In this document: in pieces, positions 9,344 through 18,302 of the stretch
How the letters are laid out: every line of letters starts with the position of its first letter
How positions within the stretch are numbered: position 1 is the stretch's first letter
DNA from: Chloracidobacterium sp.
Lineage (GTDB): Bacteria > Acidobacteriota > Blastocatellia > Pyrinomonadales > Pyrinomonadaceae
Assembly: GCA_016720705.1 (NCBI GenBank)
Contig: JADKKB010000007.1
Span: forward strand, 1,116,001 to 1,180,000
Length of the DNA stretch: 64,000 nucleotides
Reading direction: 5' to 3'
Program-made: the position numbers and the translations under genes
Notes under the pieces: generated by a model
Database searches by the model: none
Told to the model about the DNA's origin: nothing
Seen by the model: only the letters and a program-made list of their open reading frames with translations

Positions 9344-10546
9344 TCATTTTTTTTCCATCGGTCCCACGAGGCGCAATTTCCACTCGATCTTGGTATTACC
9401 GTCAGCCAACGTCTGCTGACCGGACAGGGAAGTCCGATTTTTCGCTTCGATCTTGCCGGTTGCTTCAAAGCCGGTTGCCGAAAGTTCACCTTCGTCCAAA
9501 TTCTTTGCTTCCGATGTCGGAGGCGGCGGAGCCTCGCCGCAGTTGGCAAGTTGGCTCTTGAATTCCACTTTGCCCAACATTGTGCCCTTCGGAGCGTTGA
9601 CCCTGATGGTGTAGGCTTCGTCACGATCAAACACGATGAAGACCGGCATAATGCCCCTGCCTTCTCCGATCTTCGTCGTGATCTCCTCTTCCGCCTCGCT
9701 GAAATCCTTCCAGAACGTGCTCTTTCCGGGGAGGCGGCACCTTTGCTGCCCGCTGGATTTCGAGATCCTGGTGTAGAAGTATCGGACCCGGTGTGAGACG
9801 TTCGCGGTCGGCGAAGTGACCGATTTGCCTTCGATCGGAGGACGCAGCGTCGCCTTGATGATCGTCGTCATCTTCGTCGTTGCCGTTAATTCCCTTGTGA
9901 CATTTCGCCTGCCTTCATAAGCCCGCCCATCGTCCGTCTTCTGCTTGGTCTCTTCTTTTGAATAGTAATAGACGATCGTTCCGACCCAATGCGGCTTGCA
10001 CGTTTTCGTAGTGTACGGGGCGATCGAACGTGCGAGTTTGTCAGCGATCTCTTGTTCGGACCCGCTGCCGCCCGATTCGCGAGCGATGCTCGTTGCGGTT
10101 TTCATATTGATCGCGAACGCAGAATAGATGACCGAACCGTTTGGACCGGGAAGTGCTTTTACCGACATCGCCAGATCTGAGTCGATCTGATCGGCGATAG
10201 CTTTCAAAGCCTCACTCGAATCGCCGCCTTCCCACCCTACGCGGTCGCGTTCGTCCTGAAGAGCATCCTCTATAACCTGGTCATTGGTCGTTTCAAGGCA
10301 CGGATTTTCCCGAATCAACGCGGATTCGATCGCGTTCCTGAGGCTGGACGTAGCGTTCGCTCCACCGTTAACTGCGCTGGTTGAGTCGCGTATGACGATC
10401 GATGACGCCTTCTGTGAGAGTCCTTCCGCCGCAAAAGGCACGGCGATAAATAGCATCGCGAGGATGAGCGACGCGGTTGTTTTCCAAATGCCGTTCTTGC
10501 CGTTTTGCATTTCACGCCTGCAAATACTAAGAGTCGTGATCTTCAT
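9344..10546 (-). CDS. Secreted protein of unknown function, copy B of a tandem pair
   Basis: 400 residues, the same length as its upstream neighbour copy (10822-12024), and clearly homologous to it along the whole length. The N-terminus has a long basic region, then a hydrophobic stretch near 24-42 (SLILAMLFIAVPFAAEG), so it is probably exported. The first half (SSIVIRDSTSAVNGG, then a run predicting alternating helices and strands) recalls the CsgG/TolB-N-like periplasmic fold, but that is only an impression. The C-terminal end of both copies matches the pattern SLSGxQTxADGxTKIxWxLRLV. A good AAGGAG ribosome site precedes the ATG. Function unknown. Confidence 0.75.
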   Translation of the reverse strand: MKITTLSICRREMQNGKNGIWKTTASLILAMLFIAVPFAAEGLSQKASSIVIRDSTSAVNGGANATSSLRNAIESALIRENPCLETTNDQVIEDALQDERDRVGWEGGDSSEALKAIADQIDSDLAMSVKALPGPNGSVIYSAFAINMKTATSIARESGGSGSEQEIADKLARSIAPYTTKTCKPHWVGTIVYYYSKEETKQKTDDGRAYEGRRNVTRELTATTKMTTIIKATLRPPIEGKSVTSPTANVSHRVRYFYTRISKSSGQQRCRLPGKSTFWKDFSEAEEEITTKIGEGRGIMPVFIVFDRDEAYTIRVNAPKGTMLGKVEFKSQLANCGEAPPPPTSEAKNLDEGELSATGFEATGKIEAKNRTSLSGQQTLADGNTKIEWKLRLVGPMEKK

Positions 10547-10655
10547 TGCTTTGGTACTCCTTGGCGAAGGCGAAACCGGCGATTAATGAAGTCGGCACAC
10601 CGTTTGGGTGAATAAGCCTTGCCAGAACATTATGAACCCATTTATTCCAAATTTC
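10547..10655 (-). repeat. Leader/promoter copy upstream of paralogue B (duplicate of 12025-12133)
   Basis: About 105 bases directly upstream of each paralogue are nearly identical, including CCAAGGAGTACC before the ATG and the stretch around GGGTTCATAATGTTCTGG. The duplication therefore took the gene with its own leader and probably its promoter. The rest of this 275-base gap, to 10821, shows nothing recognisable. Confidence 0.7.
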
Positions 10656-10821
10656 AGCAATAGAAATGCCAGGAATCCAATAATCCTCTGGGTGGAAAGA
10701 TGCAGATCTGTCGGCGGTCGTTTAGAAAGATCGCGCGATATCAGCGTCAATCTGACCAATGTGGCCTCCGCGGCGGTTCTTGACCGGCATAGGTGACAAG
10801 TCGGACAGATCACAGCGTCTG

Positions 10822-12024
10822 TCACTTCCCCTTCGGCTTTACAAGTCTCAGGTTCCAGCTGATCTTTGTACGTCCGTCCGCCGAAGTTTGGCTACCGGAA
10901 AGCGAATCGGGTTTTGCCGACTTTGATATTCCCTCCGCATCAAAGCTGGTAGCCTGCAATTTCCCCTCGGGCATACCTTGAGCATCCGTCACAGGCGGCG
11001 GAGCGTCGGAGGTGCAGGTCGAGCTGCTGCGTGAAGTCTCGATCTTGCCATACAGGGTGCCGCCCGGGGCCGTCACCTTGATGCTATAACTCCCGTCGCC
11101 ATCGATCGAGATAGAGACCGGCATCACATCCGTGCCCTGGCCAAGTTGGGTGACAGTCTCGGAATATTCGTCGCTGAATCCCTTAAAGAAAGGGTTCCTT
11201 CCGGGCAGTCGACAGCGTTCCTCGCCGTTGGAGCTTGATCTCTTTTCAAATATTGATTGAACCCTATGCATTACGCGGGCGTTCGGCGAGTTGACCGATC
11301 TGCTGCCGCCCGAAGGAGGTTTTTGCAGAGTTGCCTTGATGGTCGTGGTCATCATCGAAGTTTGGTTAATTGTGCGTTTCACATTTCTTCTGGTCGCGTG
11401 GGTCGCACCACCGTCGGTAGTCTGCTTGGACTCATTAAATGTGTATGAATATATGACCGTTCCGACCCAATGGGGCTTACAATCATCCGCCAGTTGCGGG
11501 CCGAGCGATCGCACAAGTTTCTCAGCCATCTGTTTGGCTGATCCGTCACCCCCTGTTTCGCGAGCGACTGTCCGCGCGGTCTTCGTGTCCATTACCGAAG
11601 CCGAGTAGACCTTGCCGCCACCTACCGACATTGCCCCGACGGTCATCACCATACTCGCACCCATCCTGTCGCCGAGATTCTTAAGGGCTTCGTTCGAATC
11701 GCCGCCCTCCAGGAGTTCGCGTTCCCTCTCATCCTGGATCGTATCCCGAATGTCCTGGTCGTCCATCGTTTCGACGCACGGTTTTTCTCTCGCTAAGGCC
11801 GACGCGAATTCGCTCCGAAACGATGATGTTGAGCTTTCGCCGCCATTCGCCGCCGTGGTGGTATCGTGAATAACTATGGATGACGCCCCCTGTGAGACAG
11901 CTTCTGCGGCAAATGGGGCGGCGATAAGCGATAACGCGAGGACGAGCGGCGCGGTTGATTTCCAAAAGCAGTCTTGGCCGTTTTGCCATGCGAGCCTGCA
12001 AATATTACGAGTCGTGATCTTCAT
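10822..12024 (-). CDS. Secreted protein of unknown function, copy A of a tandem pair
   Basis: The ATG at 12024 gives 400 residues starting MKITTRNICRLAWQNG. A longer frame opens at 12060, but the start at 12024 has an AAGGAG site in the right place and matches the start of copy B. A hydrophobic export segment (LVLALSLIAAPFAAEA) follows a basic region. Conserved blocks shared with copy B include SSIVI(R/H)D, a cysteine in (P)C(L/V)ET, CKPHWVGT(I/V)(V/I)Y(Y/S)Y and ERCRLPG. The paired cysteines could form disulphides outside the cytoplasm. No known enzyme motif was recognised. Confidence 0.75.
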   Translation of the reverse strand: MKITTRNICRLAWQNGQDCFWKSTAPLVLALSLIAAPFAAEAVSQGASSIVIHDTTTAANGGESSTSSFRSEFASALAREKPCVETMDDQDIRDTIQDERERELLEGGDSNEALKNLGDRMGASMVMTVGAMSVGGGKVYSASVMDTKTARTVARETGGDGSAKQMAEKLVRSLGPQLADDCKPHWVGTVIYSYTFNESKQTTDGGATHATRRNVKRTINQTSMMTTTIKATLQKPPSGGSRSVNSPNARVMHRVQSIFEKRSSSNGEERCRLPGRNPFFKGFSDEYSETVTQLGQGTDVMPVSISIDGDGSYSIKVTAPGGTLYGKIETSRSSSTCTSDAPPPVTDAQGMPEGKLQATSFDAEGISKSAKPDSLSGSQTSADGRTKISWNLRLVKPKGK

Positions 12025-12133
12025 TGCTCTGGTACTCCTTGGAGAAGGCGAAACCGGCAATTAGCGAAGTCGGCACACCTTTGGGTGAATCAACCTTCCC
12101 AGAACATTATGAACCCATTTAATGCAATTTTCA
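12025..12133 (-). repeat. Leader/promoter copy upstream of paralogue A (duplicate of 10547-10655)
   Basis: Matches the region before paralogue B with a few substitutions and short indels (for example CACACCTTTGGG against CACACCGTTTGGG). It carries the same AAGGAG ribosome-binding site about 10 bases before the ATG. Confidence 0.7.
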
Positions 12134-12198
12134 GCACTGGATAAGCCATTGAGCAGATAAATATGACGCGCGAAAGACAGGGGATTTCCGTCGACCGT

Positions 12199-13218
12199 CT
12201 AGAAAAATCTCGCGATATCTGCGTTTATTTGACCAACATCGTCTCCGCGGCGGTTTTTGACGGGCATCGGTGAGAGATCCGGCAGGCCATCAGATGGTAA
12301 GAAACCTAATTGCCGAAGTATCTCGACCACCACAACGGGGCGGGAAAGGTAATCGTCCCCATCCTCTATCTTGAGAGCGACCGCAAGACCGGCGGGCCAT
12401 CTGTCTGACGGCAAAACGCCGGAGAGCCAGACGCCGTCGGCACCGACCTTACAGATGAGGCGTCCGTCAGTAGCCTTCATAATTATTGTGTCGAGACGAC
12501 CGGTGCCGCCGATGAGCTCTGGGAATCTGAGCATTGCAGAGACGATACGTTTGCAAGCCCCGGCAGTCTTTTCGCCGAGTGACGCTGGCGGCGATAGCAG
12601 ATTGATGAAGCTTTTCGCCATTGCAGCGATCGGCACGGCAAAATTTGGTACCGCGCATCCGTCAATACCGACCGCTATTTGATCGGCGGGCATCTCGGTA
12701 AATTGGGCAACGCAATTGAGGATAGCGACTTGGACCAGATTTTCAGGTGACTCATAGGTCGCGGCGTCAGCACCGATATGTTTGGCAAAGGCGAGCATCG
12801 ATGCGTGTTTGCCCGAGCAGTTGTTGTGAAGTTGGGTCGGCCGCTCGCCGACGGCGATCATCCGGTGGGCCTCGGCTTCGTTAAACGGCAGATGGGCACC
12901 GCAGCGGAGGTCAGATTCGGTGAATCCCGCCTTCGAGAGCATACGCTCCGCGGTTGCAACGTGGATCCGCTCGCCCGAGTGTGACGCGACCGCGAGAGCG
13001 ATCTCATCCTCGGTAAAACCAAACCGATCCGCCGCACCGCTTGCGATAAACGGTATTGCCTGCAATGACTTGCACGACGAACGAAAATACGTCACCGCCG
13101 ACGCGTCGCCGGCAGATGCGATCGTACGGCCGTCGCCATCGAGAACAATAAAGTGGCCCCGATGGATAGACTCGACGGTTTCGCCGCGGATCACATTTGC
13201 CAAAATTACAGGATCCAT
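12199..13218 (-). CDS. L-asparaginase II family protein (Rhizobium etli AnsA type)
   Basis: A 339-residue cytoplasmic amidohydrolase of the Asparaginase_II family, unrelated to the E. coli enzymes. Seen: an N-terminal strand PVILANVIRGETVES, SCKSLQAIPF near 48-57, the conserved LHNNCSGKHASMLAFA segment, and GCAVPNFAVPIAAMAKSF. These include the conserved Ser/Lys/Cys positions of the family. It would hydrolyse asparagine to aspartate and ammonia. It starts 8 bases after recN's stop and so lies in a recN operon. No signal peptide is present. Family call is strong; the substrate is inferred. Confidence 0.88.
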   Translation of the reverse strand: MDPVILANVIRGETVESIHRGHFIVLDGDGRTIASAGDASAVTYFRSSCKSLQAIPFIASGAADRFGFTEDEIALAVASHSGERIHVATAERMLSKAGFTESDLRCGAHLPFNEAEAHRMIAVGERPTQLHNNCSGKHASMLAFAKHIGADAATYESPENLVQVAILNCVAQFTEMPADQIAVGIDGCAVPNFAVPIAAMAKSFINLLSPPASLGEKTAGACKRIVSAMLRFPELIGGTGRLDTIIMKATDGRLICKVGADGVWLSGVLPSDRWPAGLAVALKIEDGDDYLSRPVVVVEILRQLGFLPSDGLPDLSPMPVKNRRGDDVGQINADIARFF

Positions 13219-13226
13219 AGTTATTA

Positions 13227-14918
13227 CTAGGCCGACCCGGCGAGCATCGTTCGGGCATTTTCGCGGGCGGCATCGGTGATGTGTTCGCCGGCTAGCATTC
13301 GGGCGATCTCCTCGATTTTTTCTTCGCGGCTAAGTTCGCGTACGGTGACAGAGGTGCTCCTGCCCGAGACGTCCTTTTCAACTACGAAATGGCGGTCAGC
13401 CATCGACGCGATCTGGGGCTGATGTGTGACACATAAGACCTGCGATGTACTCGACAGATCCTTTAGCTTTCGCCCGACCGCCTCGGCCACGCGCCCTCCT
13501 ATGCCGACGTCTATCTCATCAAATACGGCGGCTTTTTTCTGACCTCCGGATCGGACGGTCGTTTTGAGCACCAGCATCAATCGCGAAGCCTCGCCGCCGG
13601 AGGCAACCTTTGCGAGCGGCTTTGTCGGTTCTCCGGGATTGGCAGAAAAGTAAAATTCGACGGTGTCGTAACCATTAACTGAGAACCGTTGTTCGGCATC
13701 CGCTTGATCAGTTGCGGGAGCATCGATACGCACCTCAAATCGAGCTTTCTCGAGTGCTACTCCGGCCAAACTCGCCTCGACCGCTTTTTCGAAGGCCTTA
13801 GCAGCGACAACGCGCTTGTCGTGAAGCTTTTTGGCCGCGGTAATATAGTCACTTCGTCGATCGGCGAGTTCGCGTTCAAGTTCCTGTTCACGCAGTTCCG
13901 CTGTCTCGATATTACCCAACCGCCGCTCTGATTCGGCCAAATGTTCCAGGATGACCTCGATCGCATCGCCATACTTGCGCTTTATGCGGAATATCTCAGC
14001 CAAACGGCCCTCGATCTCGTTCAGGCGTTCCGGTGAAAAATCGAGCCGGTGACGAAAGTCTCGAGCAGCGATGGCGAGTTCCTCAACCACAGCCTGAGCC
14101 GACCTGAGACCTTCGTCAAACTCGCGGAAACTCGCATCATACTCTCCGAGTTCGGCTATCTTTCGGGCGGCCCTTTCCAGCGTGGAAACGGTCGAATGGT
14201 CGTTTTCATACAGTAGAGCATATGCCTCATCACTGAGATTCGACAGTTTTTCCGCATTCCCAACCCGGCGCTTTTCGTCCTCGAGTTCGGCATCCTCGCC
14301 CGGCTTCAGATCCGCCCGCTTGATCTCGTCCACCTGAAATCGAAGAACGTCAACAAGCTGCAGCTTTTCGGACTCATCCTTATGCAAACTCACGAGCTGA
14401 GCCCGAACATTTGCCCAAGAGCGAAATGCCGCCGCCGCCGTCTTGATCAAACCATCTGCGCCGGCAAACGTATCGAGCAGTCTGATGTGAGTTTCGACGT
14501 GGTAGAGTTCGGCTTGCTCGCCCTGGCCGTGAATGTCCACGAGGTAGCTGCCGATCCGCTTAAGGAAATTTTGCGTGACACTCTGATCGTTAACAAATAT
14601 CCGGTTTTTGCCCGCGATCGAAAGGTCGCGGCGGACGATGATCTCTGCGTCCGGTTCGATATCGACGCCCGATTCTTCAAAGATCGTGGAAAGCTCCAGG
14701 TCTTGCTCAACCGTAAAATATCCCTCTATCTGTGCCGAGGTTTCACCCTGCTTGATGAGTTCGCTAGAAAGCCTGTCTCCGGTCAGAGCCCCCAGGCTGT
14801 CGACGATGATCGATTTTCCCGATCCGGTCTCGCCGGTAAGCAGATTGAGTCCCGGGCCGAACTCGATCTCGAGCCGGTCAATCAGGGCAATATTCTTGAT
14901 CTTGAACAGTGTTAACAC
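13227..14918 (-). CDS. recN: DNA repair protein RecN
   Basis: SMC-like ATPase of double-strand-break repair, acting on chromosomal DNA. The 563 residues match the family length. Walker A GETGSGKS is at 29-36 after the typical start MLTLFKIKNIALID. A long coiled-coil middle follows, then the ABC signature KVASGGEASRLML and Walker B AAVFDEIDVGIGG with the following VTHQPQIA His switch. It is flanked with 8-base gaps by the M14 peptidase gene upstream and the asparaginase gene downstream. Confidence 0.96.
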   Translation of the reverse strand: MLTLFKIKNIALIDRLEIEFGPGLNLLTGETGSGKSIIVDSLGALTGDRLSSELIKQGETSAQIEGYFTVEQDLELSTIFEESGVDIEPDAEIIVRRDLSIAGKNRIFVNDQSVTQNFLKRIGSYLVDIHGQGEQAELYHVETHIRLLDTFAGADGLIKTAAAAFRSWANVRAQLVSLHKDESEKLQLVDVLRFQVDEIKRADLKPGEDAELEDEKRRVGNAEKLSNLSDEAYALLYENDHSTVSTLERAARKIAELGEYDASFREFDEGLRSAQAVVEELAIAARDFRHRLDFSPERLNEIEGRLAEIFRIKRKYGDAIEVILEHLAESERRLGNIETAELREQELERELADRRSDYITAAKKLHDKRVVAAKAFEKAVEASLAGVALEKARFEVRIDAPATDQADAEQRFSVNGYDTVEFYFSANPGEPTKPLAKVASGGEASRLMLVLKTTVRSGGQKKAAVFDEIDVGIGGRVAEAVGRKLKDLSSTSQVLCVTHQPQIASMADRHFVVEKDVSGRSTSVTVRELSREEKIEEIARMLAGEHITDAARENARTMLAGSA

Positions 14919-14926
14919 GTCAATCG

Positions 14927-16171
14927 CTACTTTTTAGGTATAAGCTCCGCGCCTTTGATAAATCTGCCGGCTGAAAAGATAGCATCGGGCGGAAATTTGA
15001 AAACCAGATCACTACTATTCCAATCAACAACTCGATCTGTCTTATAAAAATAAAATTCGCCAAGTTCACCGGGACGGACCTTTCCAAATCGCTGGTAAAC
15101 ATTAAAACCCGAAGCGTCGTATTCGTCGAGCCCGTGCAGAGTCCCGAGCGCTCCGACGGCCGATATTTTGGCCGACACCACAAAGCTCGCTCGCCGACGC
15201 TCCGCTATCACAGCTATGTCACCCACCGTTCGATCGCCGTGGTCGATGATGTTGGCCCTGCGAAACAGATAATTTACAATACCGCCGGAGCCGTTGCTCG
15301 GTAGCGATATGTACGCCGCCGGATCCTGCGTCTTCTCGCTACCCGTAACTATCGATTGGATCGCAGTTACAAAAGCGACGAAATTCATCTTAACCAGAAA
15401 CATCTCGTCCCGGCCGTGGAGCGCTCCCGTTTCGATCAATATCACCGGCGTCCCCCACGCCGAAAAATTATCGCCAAAGGCGGTAGGTGCCCATTCATCG
15501 TCGTAACGCCCGATATGGCCCGGTATCAGTTGTTGTAGAGCTGTGGCCATCGCCGCCGCGACGCGTTGATTTCGTGCCTGGCCCTCATTTACGGTCTTTG
15601 CCTCATCACCAAACACCACCAAAAGTGAGATCGCCGCTTGCTTTGGCGTCCGGCCGACAGTCGTCAATGCCTGCTGATTATGTAGATTGAAGCCGATCGC
15701 CGGCGACCAATCATCACGAAGTTTCTTAAGCAACCGAGCCTCCGGTGTCCGCAAGTCGGCGGCATCGCGATTGACATCGATTCCCTGAAGATTACGCCGT
15801 TGGTAGGCCTCCGCACCGTCCGGATTAAGCATCGGCACGGCTCGTATCGTAACTGTTTCCTCGATCTTCTTGACCCAATCCTCTTGGCGATGCTTTTGGA
15901 AATACGACAGCATATCGACCAAGGCTGAGGTCGCCGTCGGTTCGTCGCCGTGCATCTGCGACCACATAAAGATCTTCAGAGGCCCGCGGCCAAACTCGAC
16001 TTGGTATATCGACCTTTCCGCGTTGCTACGGCCTACCTCATCGACCTTGAGCCCGAGTTTTCGTAGATCGTCGAGATATATGAGGAGGTCCTTATGCCGA
16101 ACATCGGAGGGGAAATACTTCGAAATATGCTCTTTCTCCCACATTTCGGCGAGTTCTTTCGGCGTCTGCAA
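14927..16171 (-). CDS. M14-family zinc carboxypeptidase, with signal peptide displaced by a frameshift
   Basis: A 414-residue zinc peptidase. Zinc ligands are the H74-x-x-E77 of MHGDEPT and His164 (FNLHNQ); DVNRDA holds the substrate-side arginine; the catalytic glutamate is Glu247 in VILIETGALHG. The frame can begin only at a TTG (16171), because a TGA lies a few codons upstream. In the next frame, an ATG at 16226 encodes a textbook signal peptide (MSKYVLVLLMVLLCSSMS) running up to the same place. Loss of one base in the run of four at 16170-16173 would join the two. The intact enzyme is therefore probably exported. It heads the peptidase-recN-asparaginase operon. Confidence 0.8.
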   Translation of the reverse strand: MQTPKELAEMWEKEHISKYFPSDVRHKDLLIYLDDLRKLGLKVDEVGRSNAERSIYQVEFGRGPLKIFMWSQMHGDEPTATSALVDMLSYFQKHRQEDWVKKIEETVTIRAVPMLNPDGAEAYQRRNLQGIDVNRDAADLRTPEARLLKKLRDDWSPAIGFNLHNQQALTTVGRTPKQAAISLLVVFGDEAKTVNEGQARNQRVAAAMATALQQLIPGHIGRYDDEWAPTAFGDNFSAWGTPVILIETGALHGRDEMFLVKMNFVAFVTAIQSIVTGSEKTQDPAAYISLPSNGSGGIVNYLFRRANIIDHGDRTVGDIAVIAERRRASFVVSAKISAVGALGTLHGLDEYDASGFNVYQRFGKVRPGELGEFYFYKTDRVVDWNSSDLVFKFPPDAIFSAGRFIKGAELIPKK

Positions 16172-16305
16172 AAGACATAGATGAACACAAGAGTACCATC
16201 AGCAGGACAAGAACATATTTACTCATAGCTTAGAAGATAAACCGCAATTGGACGTAACATCAAACATTACCGACAATTTGTTGCCCAACGGGATTAACCT
16301 GTTGC

Positions 16306-18267
16306 TTACGAATCAACATCGGCACCTCTATCCTTGTGACTCAGGATACGAAGGAGTTCGCCAACACTCCACGCCTGAGCAAAACAACCGCGAGGTGTGT
16401 ATGGCCGCTCGGCGTCAAATATCTCTGATATCTGACCGATGCCTGCTGATGAAAGATGCTCTCTCAGCCCACTTGTGAACTCTTCTACACGATTCTCGCG
16501 TTCCGGATAAGCACGGCGATATGCATCGACAAACCCGCCTATCAGCCACGCCCAAACGGTTCCTTGATGATAGGCCGAGTCGCGCTTAACCGGGCTACCG
16601 CTATATTCCGGACAATAACGCGAGTCTTTGGGTGACAGCGACCTCAAGCCGAACGGCGTCAGGAGCTCAGATTCGACTTGGTCTACAACCAACCTGGCCC
16701 GCTCCCGGCTTAACATCGAATGGGTGAGTCCGGCGGCAAATATCTGATTAGGCCTGACCGATCCATCGCGCTCACTACGATCGACAACGTCGTATAAGCA
16801 TTGTTCGCCGCGATTCCAAAAAACCGCATTGAAACTCTGTTCACACAACTCAGCCATCGAGGTGAAATGTCGATATTCGGCATCACGCTCAAAATCGAGA
16901 GCAAAGTCTGACATTATCCGTAGAGCGTTGTACCAGAGTGCCTGTATCTCGACCGGTTTGCCGATCCGCGGTGTGATTACGAGATCGCCGACCTTAGCAT
17001 CCATCCACGTAAGCTGCGTTCCCGCCTCACCCGCGATCAGCAATCCGTCGGTATCTACACGAATGCCGTACCGAGTGCCGCGAAGGTGCCATTCGATGAT
17101 ATCGACGAGCTTGTCAAACAGTAGCTCGCGTACAAACTCACTATCGCCTGTCGACTCGACGTATGCTCGGATCGCCTCGAAATACCAGAGCGTTGCGTCA
17201 ACCGTGTTGTAATCGGCAGTCTCACCCTCGTCCGGAAACCTGTTCGGGATCATTCCCTCGGAGATATGATTTGAGAATTCGAGCAATATCGCACGTCCGA
17301 TCTCGGGCCGCCCCGTCGATAGCGTGAGGCCGGGCAGAGCTATCATCGTGTCGCGGCCCCAATCAGAAAACCAAGGGTAACCGGCGATGATCGAATGGCC
17401 GTTGCCTCGTTCTACAATAAACTGATCCGCTGCGAGCACCAGAGTTTTTTGAACTTCGCCCACCTTTCCGGCTGCCGCAATGATCTCGGTCTGCCGCGAT
17501 AATTCTGCCTCTCGCAATGTCCGCGGATCTGCAGGAATTGCGTCGTCTGTCGAGGCGACCGCAAATGCCGTTGTACTGAGGTCAAATCGGAGCACGAACG
17601 GTTGAAACAGATCCTCGTGAAAATCGAACCCGCGTTCTTGTTCGACCGAATACTCAAAATTGCGATACCAGTAACTGCTTTCGTCCACCGCATTAGCGTT
17701 GTGGGCGATCGTGAGCGTCGGCTTGTCGGAATAGGGGCGAATGGCAACGCGGCCGTCTTCAATCAGATACTCGGCGTTAAAACTTGGGTCTTCGTGCTGA
17801 AGATGGTGGTAATCGACGAAAGAAAGTAGCGGCCGGACTTCGAGTTCGACCGTCGTAGATGCACCACCCGCGATCGCCCATTCGCAAACGGCCGTGTTGC
17901 TGCCGTGGACCATAAATAGCGTCTTTACGAGTTCAAGTCCGCCGACGGAATACGTCCAGGTTGGGAATGGTTCGATGCTAAACGAGCTTAGATTGAGATA
18001 TCCCTGCGGCTCGATCACATTCGGATAGCGGTTGGCCGACAGTTCGTACCGTTGGCCGTCTATGACAAGTGTCTCTTCATATTTTGAAAGGACCGTGATC
18101 CGCCCCAATGGCGGATCGACCGCCGAGGTAAGAATGCTGTGATATCGACGGGTCGCGGCGCCCGATATAGTGCCGCAGGCAAAACCTCCGATTCCATTGG
18201 TCAGAAGCCATTCACGGCCGGTTGCCAGATCGTAGTCGCAACAGATATTTTTACCGAATGAGATCAT
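16306..18267 (-). CDS. Amylo-alpha-1,6-glucosidase (glycogen debranching-type enzyme)
   Basis: 653 residues. The N-terminal domain starts REWLLTNGIGGFACGTISGAATRRYHSIL, in pieces recognisable as the GDE_N-type bacterial domain. The C-terminal (alpha/alpha)6 barrel has WFSDWGRDTMIALPGL and AYHQGTVWAWLIGGF, the hallmarks of the GDE_C/GH133-like family. It removes alpha-1,6 branches from glycogen-like glucans in the cytoplasm. The family's usual length is about 650-700. The GT4 gene upstream on the same strand ends 35 bases before its start, so the two may form a transcript. Confidence 0.9.
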   Translation of the reverse strand: MISFGKNICCDYDLATGREWLLTNGIGGFACGTISGAATRRYHSILTSAVDPPLGRITVLSKYEETLVIDGQRYELSANRYPNVIEPQGYLNLSSFSIEPFPTWTYSVGGLELVKTLFMVHGSNTAVCEWAIAGGASTTVELEVRPLLSFVDYHHLQHEDPSFNAEYLIEDGRVAIRPYSDKPTLTIAHNANAVDESSYWYRNFEYSVEQERGFDFHEDLFQPFVLRFDLSTTAFAVASTDDAIPADPRTLREAELSRQTEIIAAAGKVGEVQKTLVLAADQFIVERGNGHSIIAGYPWFSDWGRDTMIALPGLTLSTGRPEIGRAILLEFSNHISEGMIPNRFPDEGETADYNTVDATLWYFEAIRAYVESTGDSEFVRELLFDKLVDIIEWHLRGTRYGIRVDTDGLLIAGEAGTQLTWMDAKVGDLVITPRIGKPVEIQALWYNALRIMSDFALDFERDAEYRHFTSMAELCEQSFNAVFWNRGEQCLYDVVDRSERDGSVRPNQIFAAGLTHSMLSRERARLVVDQVESELLTPFGLRSLSPKDSRYCPEYSGSPVKRDSAYHQGTVWAWLIGGFVDAYRRAYPERENRVEEFTSGLREHLSSAGIGQISEIFDAERPYTPRGCFAQAWSVGELLRILSHKDRGADVDS

Positions 18268-18302
18268 CTATGCTCACCGACAATGCTTATAACCGTGAAA
18301 CT

